Shown here: in pieces, positions 40,101 through 50,330 of the stretch
How positions within the stretch are numbered: position 1 is the first letter of the stretch
Layout of the letters: the number at the start of each line of letters is the position of its first letter
Origin: Afipia sp.
Lineage (GTDB): Bacteria > Pseudomonadota > Alphaproteobacteria > Rhizobiales > Xanthobacteraceae
Direction of reading: 5' to 3'
Length of the DNA stretch: 53,536 nucleotides
NCBI GenBank assembly: GCA_017308495.1
Contig: JAFKES010000072.1
Coordinates: 1-53,536, forward strand
Notes under the pieces: generated by a model
The model's input: the letters and a program-made list of their open reading frames with translations, nothing else
Database searches by the model: none
What the model was told of the DNA's origin: nothing
Program-made: the position numbers and the translations under genes

Positions 40101-40720
40101 GACGACTTCGCTCCGTCCGTGCTTTTCTTCTCATCGCCCGGCAGCGGATAGTCCGCGCCTTCCCACGGCGAGAGAAAATCGAACTTGCGGAATTCCTGAT
40201 TGAGCCGAACCGGCTCGTAGACGACGCGCTTTTCCTGGTCGTCGTAGCGAACCTCGACGAAGCCCGTGGTCGGAAAGTCCTTGCGCAGCGGATGGCCGTC
40301 GAAGCCGTAGTCCGTCAGCAACCGCCGCATGTCGGGATGGCCGACGAAGATCACACCATAGAGGTCGTAGGTCTCGCGCTCGAACCAGTCCGCGCCAGGA
40401 AACACGTCGATGATCGACGGCACCTGCGTCGCCTCGTCAGCCTCGCCGCGCAGCCGCAGGCGGGCGTTCAGCACCGGCGACAGGAAGTGGTAGATCACGT
40501 CGAAGCGCTTCTCGCGGCCGGGATAATCCACCGCCGTGACATCGGTGATGTTGACGAAGCGGAAGCGCGGATCGTGGCGCAGCGCGCGCACGACCTCGAC
40601 GATCCTGTCGATGTTCACCGTGACCGTGAGCTGGCCGAAAGCCACCGCGTGCCCAACCGCCGCCCCCGGCAGCGCGGCCACGATGGTTTCACCCAGTGCG
40701 TTGAGTTTGGCGTCATCCAT
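40097..40720 (-). CDS. nuoC: NADH-quinone oxidoreductase subunit C
   Basis: NuoC (30 kDa subunit) belongs to the hydrophilic arm connecting to NuoD and NuoB. The 207-residue product has the family signature [20 protein letters not shown] followed by [17 protein letters not shown]. The start at 40720 (MDDAKLNAL) excludes an upstream frame that overlaps nuoB. nuoC and nuoD are separate genes here, not fused as in E. coli, with a thioesterase gene between them. Confidence 0.97.
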   Translation of the reverse strand: MDDAKLNALGETIVAALPGAAVGHAVAFGQLTVTVNIDRIVEVVRALRHDPRFRFVNITDVTAVDYPGREKRFDVIYHFLSPVLNARLRLRGEADEATQVPSIIDVFPGADWFERETYDLYGVIFVGHPDMRRLLTDYGFDGHPLRKDFPTTGFVEVRYDDQEKRVVYEPVRLNQEFRKFDFLSPWEGADYPLPGDEKKSTDGAKSS

Positions 40721-40740
40721 GGGCGTACCCGTTCGCAGCC

Positions 40741-41334
40741 TTACCGTTCGATGGTGCCGGTGCGCCGGATTTTCTTCTGCAGCAGCAGCACGCCATAGAG
40801 CAGCGCTTCCGCCGTCGGAGGACAGCCCGGAACATAGATATCGACGGGCACGATGCGGTCGCAGCCGCGCACCACCGAATACGAATAGTGATAGTAGCCG
40901 CCGCCATTGGCGCACGACCCCATCGAGATCACGTAGCGCGGCTCCGGCATCTGGTCATAGACCTTGCGCAAAGCCGGGGCCATTTTGTTGGTCAGCGTGC
41001 CCGCCACGATCATCACGTCCGACTGACGCGGCGAAGCGCGCGGCGCGAAGCCGAAGCGCTCGACGTCGTAGCGCGGCATCGACACCTGCATCATCTCGAC
41101 GGCGCAGCAGGCGAGGCCGAAGGTCATCCACATCAGCGAGCCGGTGCGCGCCCAGGTGATGAGGTCGTCGGCTGCGGCGACGAAGAAGCCCTTGTCGGAC
41201 AGCTCGTTGTTGATTTCCAGAAAGTACCTGTCGTCCGCGCCGACCGGCTGGCCGGTGCGCGGATCGATGATCCCGGTCGCGGCCTGCGACACCGCAGGCT
41301 GGCGAACGGGAGCCGGGGTCGGGCTCAATCCCAT
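40741..41334 (-). CDS. nuoB: NADH-quinone oxidoreductase subunit B
   Basis: NuoB holds cluster N2, the last electron donor to quinone. The 197-residue protein has the tandem cysteines in [11 protein letters not shown], then [19 protein letters not shown] and [18 protein letters not shown]. The start at 41334 (MGLSPTPAP) overlaps the end of nuoA by 10 bases, with a GGGAG site upstream. The N-terminal 35 residues are a variable extension. Confidence 0.97.
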   Translation of the reverse strand: MGLSPTPAPVRQPAVSQAATGIIDPRTGQPVGADDRYFLEINNELSDKGFFVAAADDLITWARTGSLMWMTFGLACCAVEMMQVSMPRYDVERFGFAPRASPRQSDVMIVAGTLTNKMAPALRKVYDQMPEPRYVISMGSCANGGGYYHYSYSVVRGCDRIVPVDIYVPGCPPTAEALLYGVLLLQKKIRRTGTIER

Positions 41335-41690
41335 TCGAGCGCTCCCTTCTTCCACTCATACGCAAAGCCGACGGTGAGCACGCCGAGGAACACCATCATC
41401 GACCAGAACCCGGCGAGGCCGAGCTTCCCGAACGCCACCGCCCACGGAAACAAGAAGGCCACTTCGAGATCGAAGATGATGAAGAGGATGGCGACCAGAT
41501 AGAATCGCACATCGAACTTCATGCGGGCGTCGTCGAAGGCGTTGAAGCCGCACTCGTAGGCGGACAGCTTTTCCGGATCGGGCTGCTGATAGGCCACGAG
41601 GAAAGGCGCCACCAGAAGCGCCAGGCCGATCACGGTGGCTACCCCTATGAATACCACAAGTGGCAGATAATCCTGCAAAATTCCGCCCAC
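41325..41690 (-). CDS. nuoA: NADH-quinone oxidoreductase subunit A
   Basis: NuoA is a three-helix membrane subunit near the quinone site. The 121-residue product has the conserved loop [21 protein letters not shown] and the segment [20 protein letters not shown]. It is the first gene of the complex I operon, preceded by a 205-base gap that holds two consecutive hairpins at 41703-41736. Confidence 0.97.
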   Translation of the reverse strand: MGGILQDYLPLVVFIGVATVIGLALLVAPFLVAYQQPDPEKLSAYECGFNAFDDARMKFDVRFYLVAILFIIFDLEVAFLFPWAVAFGKLGLAGFWSMMVFLGVLTVGFAYEWKKGALEWD

Positions 41691-41702
41691 GCCGAGCCTC
41701 GT

Positions 41703-41736
41703 CCTGACCGATCAGGTCCCGCGGATTCGCGGAACC
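41703..41736 (-). promoter_or_regulatory. Two adjacent hairpins in the nuo operon leader
   Basis: Immediately upstream of nuoA, 41715-41723 and 41728-41736 form a 9-bp stem (one G-T pair) with a 4-base loop. 41703-41707 and 41712-41716 form a second 5-bp stem. They share bases at 41715-41716, so they may be alternative rather than simultaneous. They would lie in the 5' leader, 13 bases before the ATG. Their role is unknown. Confidence 0.35.
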
Positions 41737-41895
41737 TTAGAATGGGTCGAAGGGATAGCGCAGCGCAGCAGAGAGGGCAAGACAAGCCGGCCTGACGGGC
41801 GGCCGCGAGACCTCCCATCCCTGCATGGGAGATCACCTTTTTGAATGGCACCGGCGGCGGCGACCGGTCCGGGCAGCCGCCACCCGGCCCCACCG

Positions 41896-42987
41896 TCACG
41901 ACAGCAGCCGAGCAATCTCCTTGCCGCACGCCACCGTGTCGGCCTTGCCACCGAGGTCACGGGTCCGCAGCCGCTCGTCGGCCAGCACGGTCTCGATGGC
42001 CGCAACGATGGCCTTCCCGGCCTCGGGTTCGCCGAGATGATCCAGCATCATCGCCGCCGACCAGATCTGGCCGACCGGATTGGCGATCCCCTGCCCCGCG
42101 ATATCCGGCGCGGAGCCGTGGACCGGCTCGAACAGCGAGGGAAACTTGCGCTCCGGATTGAGGCTGCCGGACGGGGCGATGCCGATGGTTCCAGTACAGG
42201 CCGGGCCGAGATCGGACAGGATGTCCCCGAACAGGTTCGAGCCCACCACGACATCGAACCAGTCCGGATGCAGGACGAAGTTCGCGGCCAGAATATCAAT
42301 ATGATACTTGTCCCACTTCACGCCGGGATAGGCCTTGGCCATCTCCTCCACCCTCTCATCCCAATAAGGCATGGTGATCGAGATGCCGTTGGACTTGGTG
42401 GCCGAGGTCAGGTGCTTCCTGGGGCGGCTCTGGGCGAGGTCGAAGGCGAATTTCAGGATGCGGTCGACGCCGGTGCGCGACATGACGCTTTCCTGAAGCA
42501 CCACCTCGCGATCGGTGCCGGGGAACATGCGGCCACCGATGGATGAATACTCGCCCTCAGTGTTCTCGCGCACGACGAAAAAGTCGATATCACCGGGCTT
42601 GCGGCCGGCCAGCGGCGACTTCACGCCGGGCATCAACCGCACCGGGCGCAGGTTGACGTACTGGTCGAACTCCCGGCGAAACTGGATCAGCGAACCCCAC
42701 AGCGAAATGTGGTCCGGCAGAATCGAGGGCATCCCCACCGCGCCGAAGAAAATCGCGTCGTGGCTGCCGATCTGCGCCTTCCAGTCGTCCGGCATCATCT
42801 GGCCGTGCTTCTGATAGTAATCGCAGGAGGCGAAATCGAAACTGTCCAGCGTCAGTTCGAAGTTGAACTTCTTCGCCGCCGCCTCCAGCACCCGCAGCCC
42901 CTCCGGCACCACCTCCTTGCCGATTCCGTCGCCGGGAATCACCGCCAGCCTGTAGGTTCTATTGGTTCCGGTTCGTGCGGCGGACAT
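41896..42987 (-). CDS. Tartrate dehydrogenase / D-malate dehydrogenase (decarboxylating) family
   Basis: This is an NAD-dependent beta-decarboxylating dehydrogenase of the isopropylmalate dehydrogenase superfamily. The 363-residue protein has VIPGDGIGKEV, PDHISLWGSLIQFRREFDQY, YVNLRPVRLMPGV and FVVRENTEGEYSS. It also has SATKSNGISITMPYWDERV and VVVGSNLFGDILSDLGPA. It matches E. coli DmlA (YeaU) and Pseudomonas tartrate dehydrogenase much more closely than LeuB. It likely oxidises D-malate or tartrate. It stands alone, with an AGGAG site before the ATG; no transporter or LysR regulator is adjacent. Confidence 0.9.
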   Translation of the reverse strand: MSAARTGTNRTYRLAVIPGDGIGKEVVPEGLRVLEAAAKKFNFELTLDSFDFASCDYYQKHGQMMPDDWKAQIGSHDAIFFGAVGMPSILPDHISLWGSLIQFRREFDQYVNLRPVRLMPGVKSPLAGRKPGDIDFFVVRENTEGEYSSIGGRMFPGTDREVVLQESVMSRTGVDRILKFAFDLAQSRPRKHLTSATKSNGISITMPYWDERVEEMAKAYPGVKWDKYHIDILAANFVLHPDWFDVVVGSNLFGDILSDLGPACTGTIGIAPSGSLNPERKFPSLFEPVHGSAPDIAGQGIANPVGQIWSAAMMLDHLGEPEAGKAIVAAIETVLADERLRTRDLGGKADTVACGKEIARLLS

Positions 42988-43180
42988 CGGGGCGCTCCTC
43001 GGCTGGATGGAAAGAGAGTGAACCGGCAGGTGCGAACGGCCCGTCCGGCGGTCGTTTCTGTTCCTATATGAAGACCGCCAGATTCAGAAACCGCGAAGAC
43101 GCGGGACGGCGCGTCGAACGGCTTGACTTGCCACGCCCCCCCCTTTAAGTCCCACCACCTGCGGATCGTCTTGCGGTCCT

Positions 43181-43257
<77 letters not shown>

Positions 43258-43424
43258 GATTTCCCCATAAAATCAATCAGATTCTCGGTTCTCGCGGCCA
43301 CGCGCCGGTTTCGCGCGCCGCACCGCTTAGAGCCCCCGCGCCCTGTCGGCGGCGTCGGAATCCGGGGCCGCACGCTCCGAAAACACGCAGTTGCGAATCC
43401 CCCCGTCAAACGGCCGCTTTTCCT

Positions 43425-43465
43425 TTGTCGATTCAAAAAATGCGCTGTTTACAGGCAAAACAGCG
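43425..43465 (+). promoter_or_regulatory. HU gene promoter with palindrome over the -10 region
   Basis: TTGTCG (43425-43430) and TTTACA (43448-43453) are spaced by 17 bases. A perfect 8-bp inverted repeat, CGCTGTTT...AAACAGCG with a 7-base gap, spans 43443-43465 and covers the -10 element. The leader to the ATG is about 85 bases. The palindrome could be a regulator site or an RNA hairpin at the transcript 5' end; no regulator can be named. Confidence 0.4.
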
Positions 43466-43546
43466 TAGGCAGGATGCGCCCGAATCAATTAAGCCCTGAA
43501 GCACAGTTAGTTCTGCACTACCAAGCGCTCAAGAGGAGGACCAGAC

Positions 43547-43846
43547 ATGGCCAAGAAAGCAGCGACCCCCGCGACCGTTACCCTGAAGCACCTTGCCGCC
43601 GCGCTCGCCGAGGAGCACGAGCTGTCGAAGAAGCAGACCGAGGCGATCCTGACCGACATGGTCGCCCGCATCACCAAGCACCTGAAGAAGGGCGAGCGCA
43701 TCCGCATCGTCGGCCTCGGCATCCTCCAGGTCCGCAAGCGCGCCGCCCGCATGGGCCGCAACCCGGCCACCGGCGAAGCCATCCACATCAAGGCCAGCAA
43801 GAAGGTCGCCTTCCGCGCCGCCAAGGAGCTGAAGGAAGCCATCTAA
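43547..43846 (+). CDS. HU family DNA-binding protein
   Basis: HU is a small nucleoid protein that bends DNA. The 99-residue product shows the family core SKKQTEAILTDMVARITKHL, the LKKGERIRIVGLGILQVRKR strand region, and the DNA-contacting arm RMGRNPATGEAI with the intercalating proline. The N-terminus (MAKKAATPATVTLKH) is slightly extended compared with E. coli HU. A strong GAGGAGG site precedes the ATG and a clear terminator follows. Confidence 0.95.
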   Translation: MAKKAATPATVTLKHLAAALAEEHELSKKQTEAILTDMVARITKHLKKGERIRIVGLGILQVRKRAARMGRNPATGEAIHIKASKKVAFRAAKELKEAI

Positions 43847-43866
43847 CCTGCGGCATTCCTGTTCTG

Positions 43867-43906
43867 AAAACGCCACCTCGTGTTTCGCGGGGTGGCGTTT
43901 TTCTTT
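43867..43906 (+). terminator. Intrinsic terminator after the HU gene
   Basis: AAAACGCCACC (43867-43877) pairs with GGTGGCGTTTT (43891-43901) around a 13-base loop region, followed by a T-rich tract. It lies 20 bases after the HU stop. Confidence 0.85.
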
Positions 43907-43943
43907 GTGCCGGGATCATCAGTGGAAAATCGGGCTCGCGCGG

Positions 43944-44038
43944 ATCGTCGTTGCCAGACTTGACCCGGCCGTCCATCTCTCGGGAAATGGATTTCCCCAA
44001 GCTGGATGGATACGCAGGCCAGGCCCGCGTATGACAAT
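43944..44038. repeat. Degenerate REP-like palindromic element
   Basis: The sequence CGTCGTTGCCAGACTTGACC followed by CGGCCGTCCAT on one side, and ATGGATACGCAGGCCAGGCC followed by CGCGTATGAC on the other, resembles intergenic palindromes common in Bradyrhizobium-group genomes (inward half-sites around a TTGACCCGG core and ending in CCAT/ATGG). It is degenerate. It overlaps a misleading ATG (44006) in frame with pepT, which would add a repeat-derived N-terminus (MDTQARPAYDN). Confidence 0.6.
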
Positions 44039-44056
44039 CGGAAACGGAGCAGCATC

Positions 44057-45301
44057 TTGAACGCGACCTTCTCCCACACCGTGCTCGACCGCTTCCTGCG
44101 CTACGTGCGCATCGACACCCAGTCGGACGCCTCGTCCCCCACCTGCCCCTCCACCGCGAAGCAGAAGGACCTCGGCCGCCTGCTGGCGCAGGAACTGCGC
44201 GACATGGGCCTGTCCGACGCGCATATGGACGAGCATGGCTATGTCTACGCCACCCTGCCCGCCAACACCGCCAGGACCGTGCCGGTGATCTGCTTCTGCG
44301 CGCACATGGATACTTCGCCGGACTGCACAGGCACCAACGTGAAACCACAGATCGTGCGCCGCTATCAGGGCGGCGACATCGTGCTGCCGGCCGATCCGAC
44401 ACAGGTGATCCGCGCCGCCGAGCACCCGGCGCTGGCGCAGCAGATCGGCAACGATATCGTCACTACCGACGGCACCACCCTGCTCGGCGCGGACAACAAG
44501 GCCGGCGTCGCCGAGATCATGGACGCGGTGCAGGTGCTGCTGGCCAATCCGCAGATCAGGCACGGCACGATCAAAATCCTGTTCACCCCGGACGAGGAGA
44601 TCGGCCGCGGCGCCGACAGGGTCGATCTGGCCAAGCTGGGCGCCGCGTTCGGCTACACCATCGACGGCGAGAGCGCCGGCCACCTCGAGAACGAGTCCTT
44701 CTCGGCCGACGGCGTGACCATCACGATCCAGGGTGTCAGCGCCCATCCCGGCTTCGCCAAGGGCAGGATGGAGCACGCACTCAAGATCGCCGCGCGCATC
44801 GTCGACCGCCTGCCGAAGGACCTCGCGCCCGAAACCACCGAGGGCCGCGAAGGCTTCCTGCATCCGACGGGCCTTCAGGGCGGGCTCGACAGCGCGACGC
44901 TGTCGCTGATCGTGCGCGATTTCACCGAACAGGGGCTGACGGACAAGGAGGTCCTGCTGGAGACCATCGTGCGCGAGGTGATGGCGGACTTCCCGCGCTC
45001 GTCCTACACGTTCGAGGTGAAGCAGCAGTACCGCAACATGAAGGTGGTGCTCGACCGCCACCCCGAAGTGGTCGCCTATGCGCTGGAGGCCATCGCCCGC
45101 GCCGGTCTTGAGCCGGTGCGCAGCAGCATCCGCGGCGGCACCGACGGATCGCGGCTGTCGTTCATGGGGCTGCCCTGCCCCAACATCTTCGCCGGCGAGC
45201 ACGCCTTCCATTCCCGCCTCGAATGGGTCAGCGTGCAGGACATGGAAGCTGCGGTGCGCACCATCGTGCATCTGGCGGCGGTGTGGGAGGAAAAATCGTG
45301 A
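44057..45301 (+). CDS. pepT: Peptidase T (tripeptide aminopeptidase, M20 family), TTG start
   Basis: PepT removes N-terminal residues from tripeptides in the cytoplasm using two zinc ions. The 414-residue protein has the metal motifs CAHMDTSPD, LGADNKAG, FTPDEEIGRG and the late EHAFHSRLEWV histidine region. The TTG at 44057 is preceded by GGAGC at 44046-44050 and gives the family N-terminus (TFSHTVLDRFLRYV). The upstream ATG at 44006 lies inside a REP-like element and is rejected. The stop overlaps the GTG start of the next gene (GTGA). Confidence 0.93.
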   Translation: MNATFSHTVLDRFLRYVRIDTQSDASSPTCPSTAKQKDLGRLLAQELRDMGLSDAHMDEHGYVYATLPANTARTVPVICFCAHMDTSPDCTGTNVKPQIVRRYQGGDIVLPADPTQVIRAAEHPALAQQIGNDIVTTDGTTLLGADNKAGVAEIMDAVQVLLANPQIRHGTIKILFTPDEEIGRGADRVDLAKLGAAFGYTIDGESAGHLENESFSADGVTITIQGVSAHPGFAKGRMEHALKIAARIVDRLPKDLAPETTEGREGFLHPTGLQGGLDSATLSLIVRDFTEQGLTDKEVLLETIVREVMADFPRSSYTFEVKQQYRNMKVVLDRHPEVVAYALEAIARAGLEPVRSSIRGGTDGSRLSFMGLPCPNIFAGEHAFHSRLEWVSVQDMEAAVRTIVHLAAVWEEKS

Positions 45302-45903
45302 GCGGGATTCTGAAACGTCTTGGCGTGATCGTTGCGGTCGCGCTGTTCGCCTCCTCCCTCGCGCAGGCGCAACAACAGAAGCAAGAACAGAAGCAAGAGC
45401 AGCGCTTCGATATCACGGTGACTGCGGACGCGACCAAGACCAACGGCAGCCCGTGGGACGGCGTGCCGGGGCTCGGCAATTCCAAGCTCAATCTCAACGC
45501 CGCGCCCGATATCGCCGTATGCCTCGTGCGCGCCCATGCCAAACCGGACTGCCTGTGGCGGCCGCAGGGGCCTCGTCTGTTATCGAAGTGCCAGAACGCC
45601 TGGACCTGCCGGTTCGACAACGTCGCGCTTGGACCGCTGCCGATCGGGCTGGTGTTCGTCGATATCGACGCCCGCAACCACGACATCATCGACGTCGCCA
45701 TTCTCACTGACAACAACGACGCCAAGGCGACTGACGACATCAGGGATTCGCTGCGCGTCGCGATGACGGTGCTGACGCCGCAGCGCTCGGAGAACACCCA
45801 GGAGCATCTGGCCCGCGACGCGAAGCTGCTCGCCCTGTCCGACTGCGCGAGCGGCAAGCCTTGCCGCCTGACGCAATCGCAATTCACGCTGACGAAGCGA
45901 TAG
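45298..45903 (+). CDS. Secreted protein of unknown function coupled to pepT
   Basis: The 201-residue product starts at a GTG overlapping the pepT stop and has a strong GGGAGG site inside the end of pepT. A signal peptide (about 1-22, ending AQA) is followed by a Gln/Lys/Glu-rich spacer (QQQKQEQKQEQR). A compact beta-rich domain comes next, with cysteines in IAVCLVRAHAKPDC and KCQNAWTCRF and a pair near the C-terminus (DCASGKPCRL). The middle part (VDIDARNHDIIDVAIL) suggests a C2-like sandwich, but I cannot assign a family. Its co-production with a cytoplasmic peptidase is unexplained. Confidence 0.75.
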   Translation: MSGILKRLGVIVAVALFASSLAQAQQQKQEQKQEQRFDITVTADATKTNGSPWDGVPGLGNSKLNLNAAPDIAVCLVRAHAKPDCLWRPQGPRLLSKCQNAWTCRFDNVALGPLPIGLVFVDIDARNHDIIDVAILTDNNDAKATDDIRDSLRVAMTVLTPQRSENTQEHLARDAKLLALSDCASGKPCRLTQSQFTLTKR

Positions 45904-46007
45904 AGCGCGATTTCGACCGGACCGCCGTCACGGCCAGACAATGAAAAGAGCCGCCGACAAAGAGCGGCCTTGCGTCCTGCGGCAAGGCGGGGCAATACAA
46001 GCCGGAC

Positions 46008-46084
46008 GGGCGGTTAGCTCAGCTGGTTAGAGCATCTCGTTTACACCGAGAGGGTCGGCGGTTCGAATCCGTCACCGCCTACCA
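46008..46084 (+). tRNA. tRNA-Val (TAC)
   Basis: The 77-base cloverleaf has acceptor GGGCGGT pairing with ACCGCCT (one G-T pair). The D-arm is AGCTCAGCTGGTTAGAGC, the anticodon arm CTCGTTTACACCGAG has anticodon TAC, and the T-arm is GGCGGTTCGAATCCGTC. The 3' CCA is encoded (46082-46084). Confidence 0.97.
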
Positions 46085-46107
46085 CCGCAATCCAGCATTC
46101 CCGATCG

Positions 46108-46233
46108 CTAGCCATAGACCTGCTTGCTCCACAGCCGCGTGGTGGCGTCGGGATCGTGCGCCGGCAGTGCTAGCGCAAGGATGCGGTTCTGAAACAGCGC
46201 GATATCGACGCCATCAGCGGCGAATTCCGCCAA
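46108..46233 (-). pseudogene. C-terminal remnant of an unidentified gene
   Basis: Between the lon terminator and tRNA-Val, a minus-strand frame reads as ordinary protein for 41 codons (LAEFAADGVDIALFQNRILA, then LALPAHDPDATTRLW and SKQVYG) to a TAG stop at 46108. The composition looks like a real C-terminus. There is no ATG or GTG start and no clear ribosome binding site, and upstream the frame runs into the lon terminator. I therefore read it as a decayed fragment. The family is not recognised. Confidence 0.4.
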
Positions 46234-46247
46234 TACACAGCACCAAC

Positions 46248-46273
46248 AAAAACGGCGCCGGAAGGCGCCGTTT
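46248..46273 (-). terminator. Intrinsic terminator of lon
   Basis: On the minus strand, AAACGGCGCC and GGCGCCGTTT form a perfect 10-bp stem with a TTCC loop, followed by a short T-run. It lies about 25 bases after the lon stop. Confidence 0.85.
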
Positions 46274-46295
46274 CGATTTCATCATGCACAGCCGC

Positions 46296-48722
46296 TCAGT
46301 GCGCGGTCAGACCGCCCGCGGCCTCGTCGGCGCTATCGGCCTTCGGAGGCACCGAGGTGTCCTCTTCCCACACGATCGGCACCGGCGGGCGCACCAGCGC
46401 CTTGGAGATCACCTCGTCCATGCGCGAGACCGGAATGATGTCCAGCCCGCCCTTGATGGCGTCGGAAATCTCCGTGAGGTCCTTGGCGTTGTCCTCCGGG
46501 ATGAAGACCGTCTTGATGCCGCCACGGGCGGCCGCGAGCAGCTTCTCCTTGAGGCCGCCGATCGGCAGCACCCGGCCCCGCAACGTGATCTCGCCGGTCA
46601 TGGCGACATCGTGACGGATCGGAATGCCGGTCAGCACCGAGACGATCGCCGTGGTCATCGCCACGCCGGCGGACGGACCGTCCTTCGGCGTCGCGCCTTC
46701 CGGCACGTGGACGTGGATGTCGCGGCGGTCGAACAGCGGTGGCTCGATGCCGTAGTTGATCGCCCGCGAGCGGACGTAAGACGCCGCCGCCGAGATCGAC
46801 TCCTTCATCACCTCGCGCAGGTTGCCCGTCACCGTCATGCGGCCCTTGCCGGGCATCATGACGCTTTCGATGGTGAGCAGCTCGCCGCCCACCTCGGTCC
46901 ACGCAAGGCCGGTGACGACGCCGACCTGATCGTCGGTGTCGATCGCGCCGAAGCGATACTTCGGCACACCGAGGAACTCCTCGACCACCTCCGACGTCAC
47001 CTTCACCGTCTTCTTCTTCGACATCATGAGTTCCTTCACCCCCTTGCGGGCCAGTGTCGAAATCTCACGCTCGAGGTTGCGCACGCCCGCTTCGCGGGTG
47101 TAGCGGCGGATCAGGAACAGCAGCGCGTCATCGTCGATCGACCACTCCTTCGCCGTCAGGCCGTGCTTGCTGATCGCGTTCGGGATGAGATGCTTGCGGG
47201 CGATCTCGACCTTCTCGTTCTCGGTGTAGCCGGCGATGCGGATGATCTCCATGCGGTCCATCAGCGGCCCGGGAATATTGAGCGTATTCGCGGTGGTGAT
47301 GAACATCACGTTCGACAGATCGTAGTCGACTTCGAGATAGTGGTCGTTGAACGTCGCGTTCTGCTCGGGGTCGAGCACCTCAAGCAGGGCCGACGACGGA
47401 TCGCCGCGGAAGTCGGCGCCCATCTTGTCGATCTCATCGAGCAGGAACAGCGGGTTCGAGGTCTTCGCCTTGCGCATCGACTGGATGATCTTGCCGGGCA
47501 TCGAGCCGATATAGGTGCGGCGGTGTCCGCGGATCTCCGCTTCGTCCCGCACGCCGCCGAGCGACACGCGCACGAACTCGCGTCCGGTCGCCTTCGCGAT
47601 CGACTTGCCAAGCGAGGTCTTGCCGACGCCCGGAGGGCCGACGAGGCACAGGATCGGGCCGGTCAGCTTGTTGGCGCGGGACTGCACGGCGAGATATTCG
47701 ACGATGCGGTCCTTGACTTTCTCAAGCCCGTAGTGATCGCTGTCGAGCACTTCCTGCGCGGCATTGAGGTCCTTCTTGACCTTGGACTTCTTGCCCCACG
47801 GAATCGACAGCAGCCAGTCGAGATAGTTGCGCACGACCGTCGCCTCGGCGGACATCGGAGACATCTGCCGCAGCTTCTTCAGTTCGTGCGTCGCCTTCTC
47901 GCGCGCCTCCTTCGAGAGCTTGGTCTTGGCGATCTTCTCTTCCAGATCGGCCAGCTCGTCACGACCTTCATCGTCGCCGAGCTCCTTCTGGATCGCCTTC
48001 ATCTGCTCGTTGAGGTAGTACTCGCGCTGGGTCTTCTCCATCTGGCGCTTGACGCGCGAGCGGATCTTCTTCTCGACCTGCAGCACCGAGATCTCGCTCT
48101 CCATCAGGCCCATCACCTTCTCAAGGCGCTGGGACACGGACAGCGTTTCCAGGATGGCCTGGCGGTCGGAAATCTTGACCGCGAGATGCGAGGCCACGGT
48201 ATCCGCGAGCTTGGCGAAATCCGTGATCTGCTGAACGACGCCCACCACCTCGGCGGAAATCTTCTTGTTCAGCTTCACATAGCTTTCGAAATCGGACACC
48301 ACCGAGCGCGCCAGCGCTTCCGCCTCGACGCTCTTGGCATCGAGATCGGCCAGCGCCACCGCTTCGGCCTCGTAGAAATCGGCGCGATCGGAATACTTGC
48401 CGGCCTTGGCGCGCTCCAGCCCTTCCACCAGCACCTTTACGGTGCCGTCGGGAAGCTTGAGGAGCTGCAACACGCTGGCCAGCGTGCCGATCTCGTAGAT
48501 GGATTCCGGCGACGGATCGTCATCGGACGCATTCTTCTGCGTCGCGAGGAAGATCAGCGCATCGTTCTTCATCACCTCTTCGAGCGCCTTGATCGACTTC
48601 TCGCGGCCGACGAACAGCGGCACGATCATGTGCGGGAAGACGACGATGTCGCGAAGCGGCAAGACCGGATAGGAATGGCTTTCGCCATGAACGATGGTGG
48701 GACGGGGCTTCGAGGCAGTCAT
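46296..48722 (-). CDS. lon: ATP-dependent protease Lon
   Basis: Lon degrades misfolded and regulatory proteins. The 808-residue product has the N-terminal substrate-binding domain ([20 protein letters not shown]), the AAA+ module with Walker [13 protein letters not shown], and a C-terminal serine-lysine protease domain. In that domain the catalytic Ser is in [11 protein letters not shown] (about residue 683) and the Lys is in [10 protein letters not shown]. The ATG at 48722 (MTASKPRPT) is placed 8 bases after an AAGGA site; 48728 is an alternative. It is downstream of clpX on the same strand. Confidence 0.97.
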   Translation of the reverse strand: MTASKPRPTIVHGESHSYPVLPLRDIVVFPHMIVPLFVGREKSIKALEEVMKNDALIFLATQKNASDDDPSPESIYEIGTLASVLQLLKLPDGTVKVLVEGLERAKAGKYSDRADFYEAEAVALADLDAKSVEAEALARSVVSDFESYVKLNKKISAEVVGVVQQITDFAKLADTVASHLAVKISDRQAILETLSVSQRLEKVMGLMESEISVLQVEKKIRSRVKRQMEKTQREYYLNEQMKAIQKELGDDEGRDELADLEEKIAKTKLSKEAREKATHELKKLRQMSPMSAEATVVRNYLDWLLSIPWGKKSKVKKDLNAAQEVLDSDHYGLEKVKDRIVEYLAVQSRANKLTGPILCLVGPPGVGKTSLGKSIAKATGREFVRVSLGGVRDEAEIRGHRRTYIGSMPGKIIQSMRKAKTSNPLFLLDEIDKMGADFRGDPSSALLEVLDPEQNATFNDHYLEVDYDLSNVMFITTANTLNIPGPLMDRMEIIRIAGYTENEKVEIARKHLIPNAISKHGLTAKEWSIDDDALLFLIRRYTREAGVRNLEREISTLARKGVKELMMSKKKTVKVTSEVVEEFLGVPKYRFGAIDTDDQVGVVTGLAWTEVGGELLTIESVMMPGKGRMTVTGNLREVMKESISAAASYVRSRAINYGIEPPLFDRRDIHVHVPEGATPKDGPSAGVAMTTAIVSVLTGIPIRHDVAMTGEITLRGRVLPIGGLKEKLLAAARGGIKTVFIPEDNAKDLTEISDAIKGGLDIIPVSRMDEVISKALVRPPVPIVWEEDTSVPPKADSADEAAGGLTAH

Positions 48723-48902
48723 GCCCATATTCCTTTCGTTGCGCCCCCTTGCACGCGGCCCGTCATGCTGACGCAACCACCACAAGGTGCCTTGTGTGCC
48801 GGACGGGTCAGAACTCCCTTGAGCCATCGGCCGCGATGCGGCCCCTCACCTGTCCGGGTCGAATGCCACGAATCTCAGTAGGTCCTCGTTTCGCAGCACA
48901 CC

Positions 48903-48934
48903 ATTAGGTGGCTATGGCGCGGGGGGGTGTCAAG
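48903..48934 (-). promoter_or_regulatory. Possible lon promoter
   Basis: On the minus strand there is a CTTGACA at 48934-48928 and CCTAAT at 48908-48903. The 19-base spacing is long for sigma70, and the -10 is weak. It lies about 180 bases upstream of the lon start. Confidence 0.3.
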
Positions 48935-48990
48935 AGAGCGAAAAGCCTCTGTGAACACGGGCTTAATCGACGATCCCGCGCAACAGAAAC

Positions 48991-49018
48991 GAGGCTGCCG
49001 GCAAGGATCGGCAGCCTC
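48991..49018 (-). terminator. Probable terminator of clpX
   Basis: GAGGCTGCC and GGCAGCCTC form a perfect 9-bp stem (48991-48999 with 49010-49018). On the minus strand it is followed by GTTTCTGTTG, a weak T-rich tract. It lies 37 bases after the clpX stop. Confidence 0.65.
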
Positions 49019-49055
49019 CGCATGACAGCGAACCCGACGGTCTGCGGTTCCGGGC

Positions 49056-50330
<1,275 letters not shown>

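Larger units (their letters stand above)
48723..49055. other. 333-base clpX-lon intergenic region
   Basis: This gap contains the clpX terminator hairpin (48991-49018) and, on the minus strand, a perfect TTGACA hexamer within CTTGACA at 48933-48928, followed by a run of seven C. A weak -10 candidate (CCTAAT, 48908-48903) is 19 bases further. This could be the lon promoter, possibly heat-shock related given the CTTG motif. I see no coding sequence. Confidence 0.45.

Noticed and set aside
41812-41831. 7-bp inverted repeat after the dehydrogenase gene
   Set aside because: The T-run lies on the wrong side for the minus-strand dehydrogenase gene, and no plus-strand gene ends here.
44006-44056. ATG start for pepT
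   Set aside because: It lies in a REP-like element; the TTG at 44057 has a ribosome binding site and family-like N-terminus.
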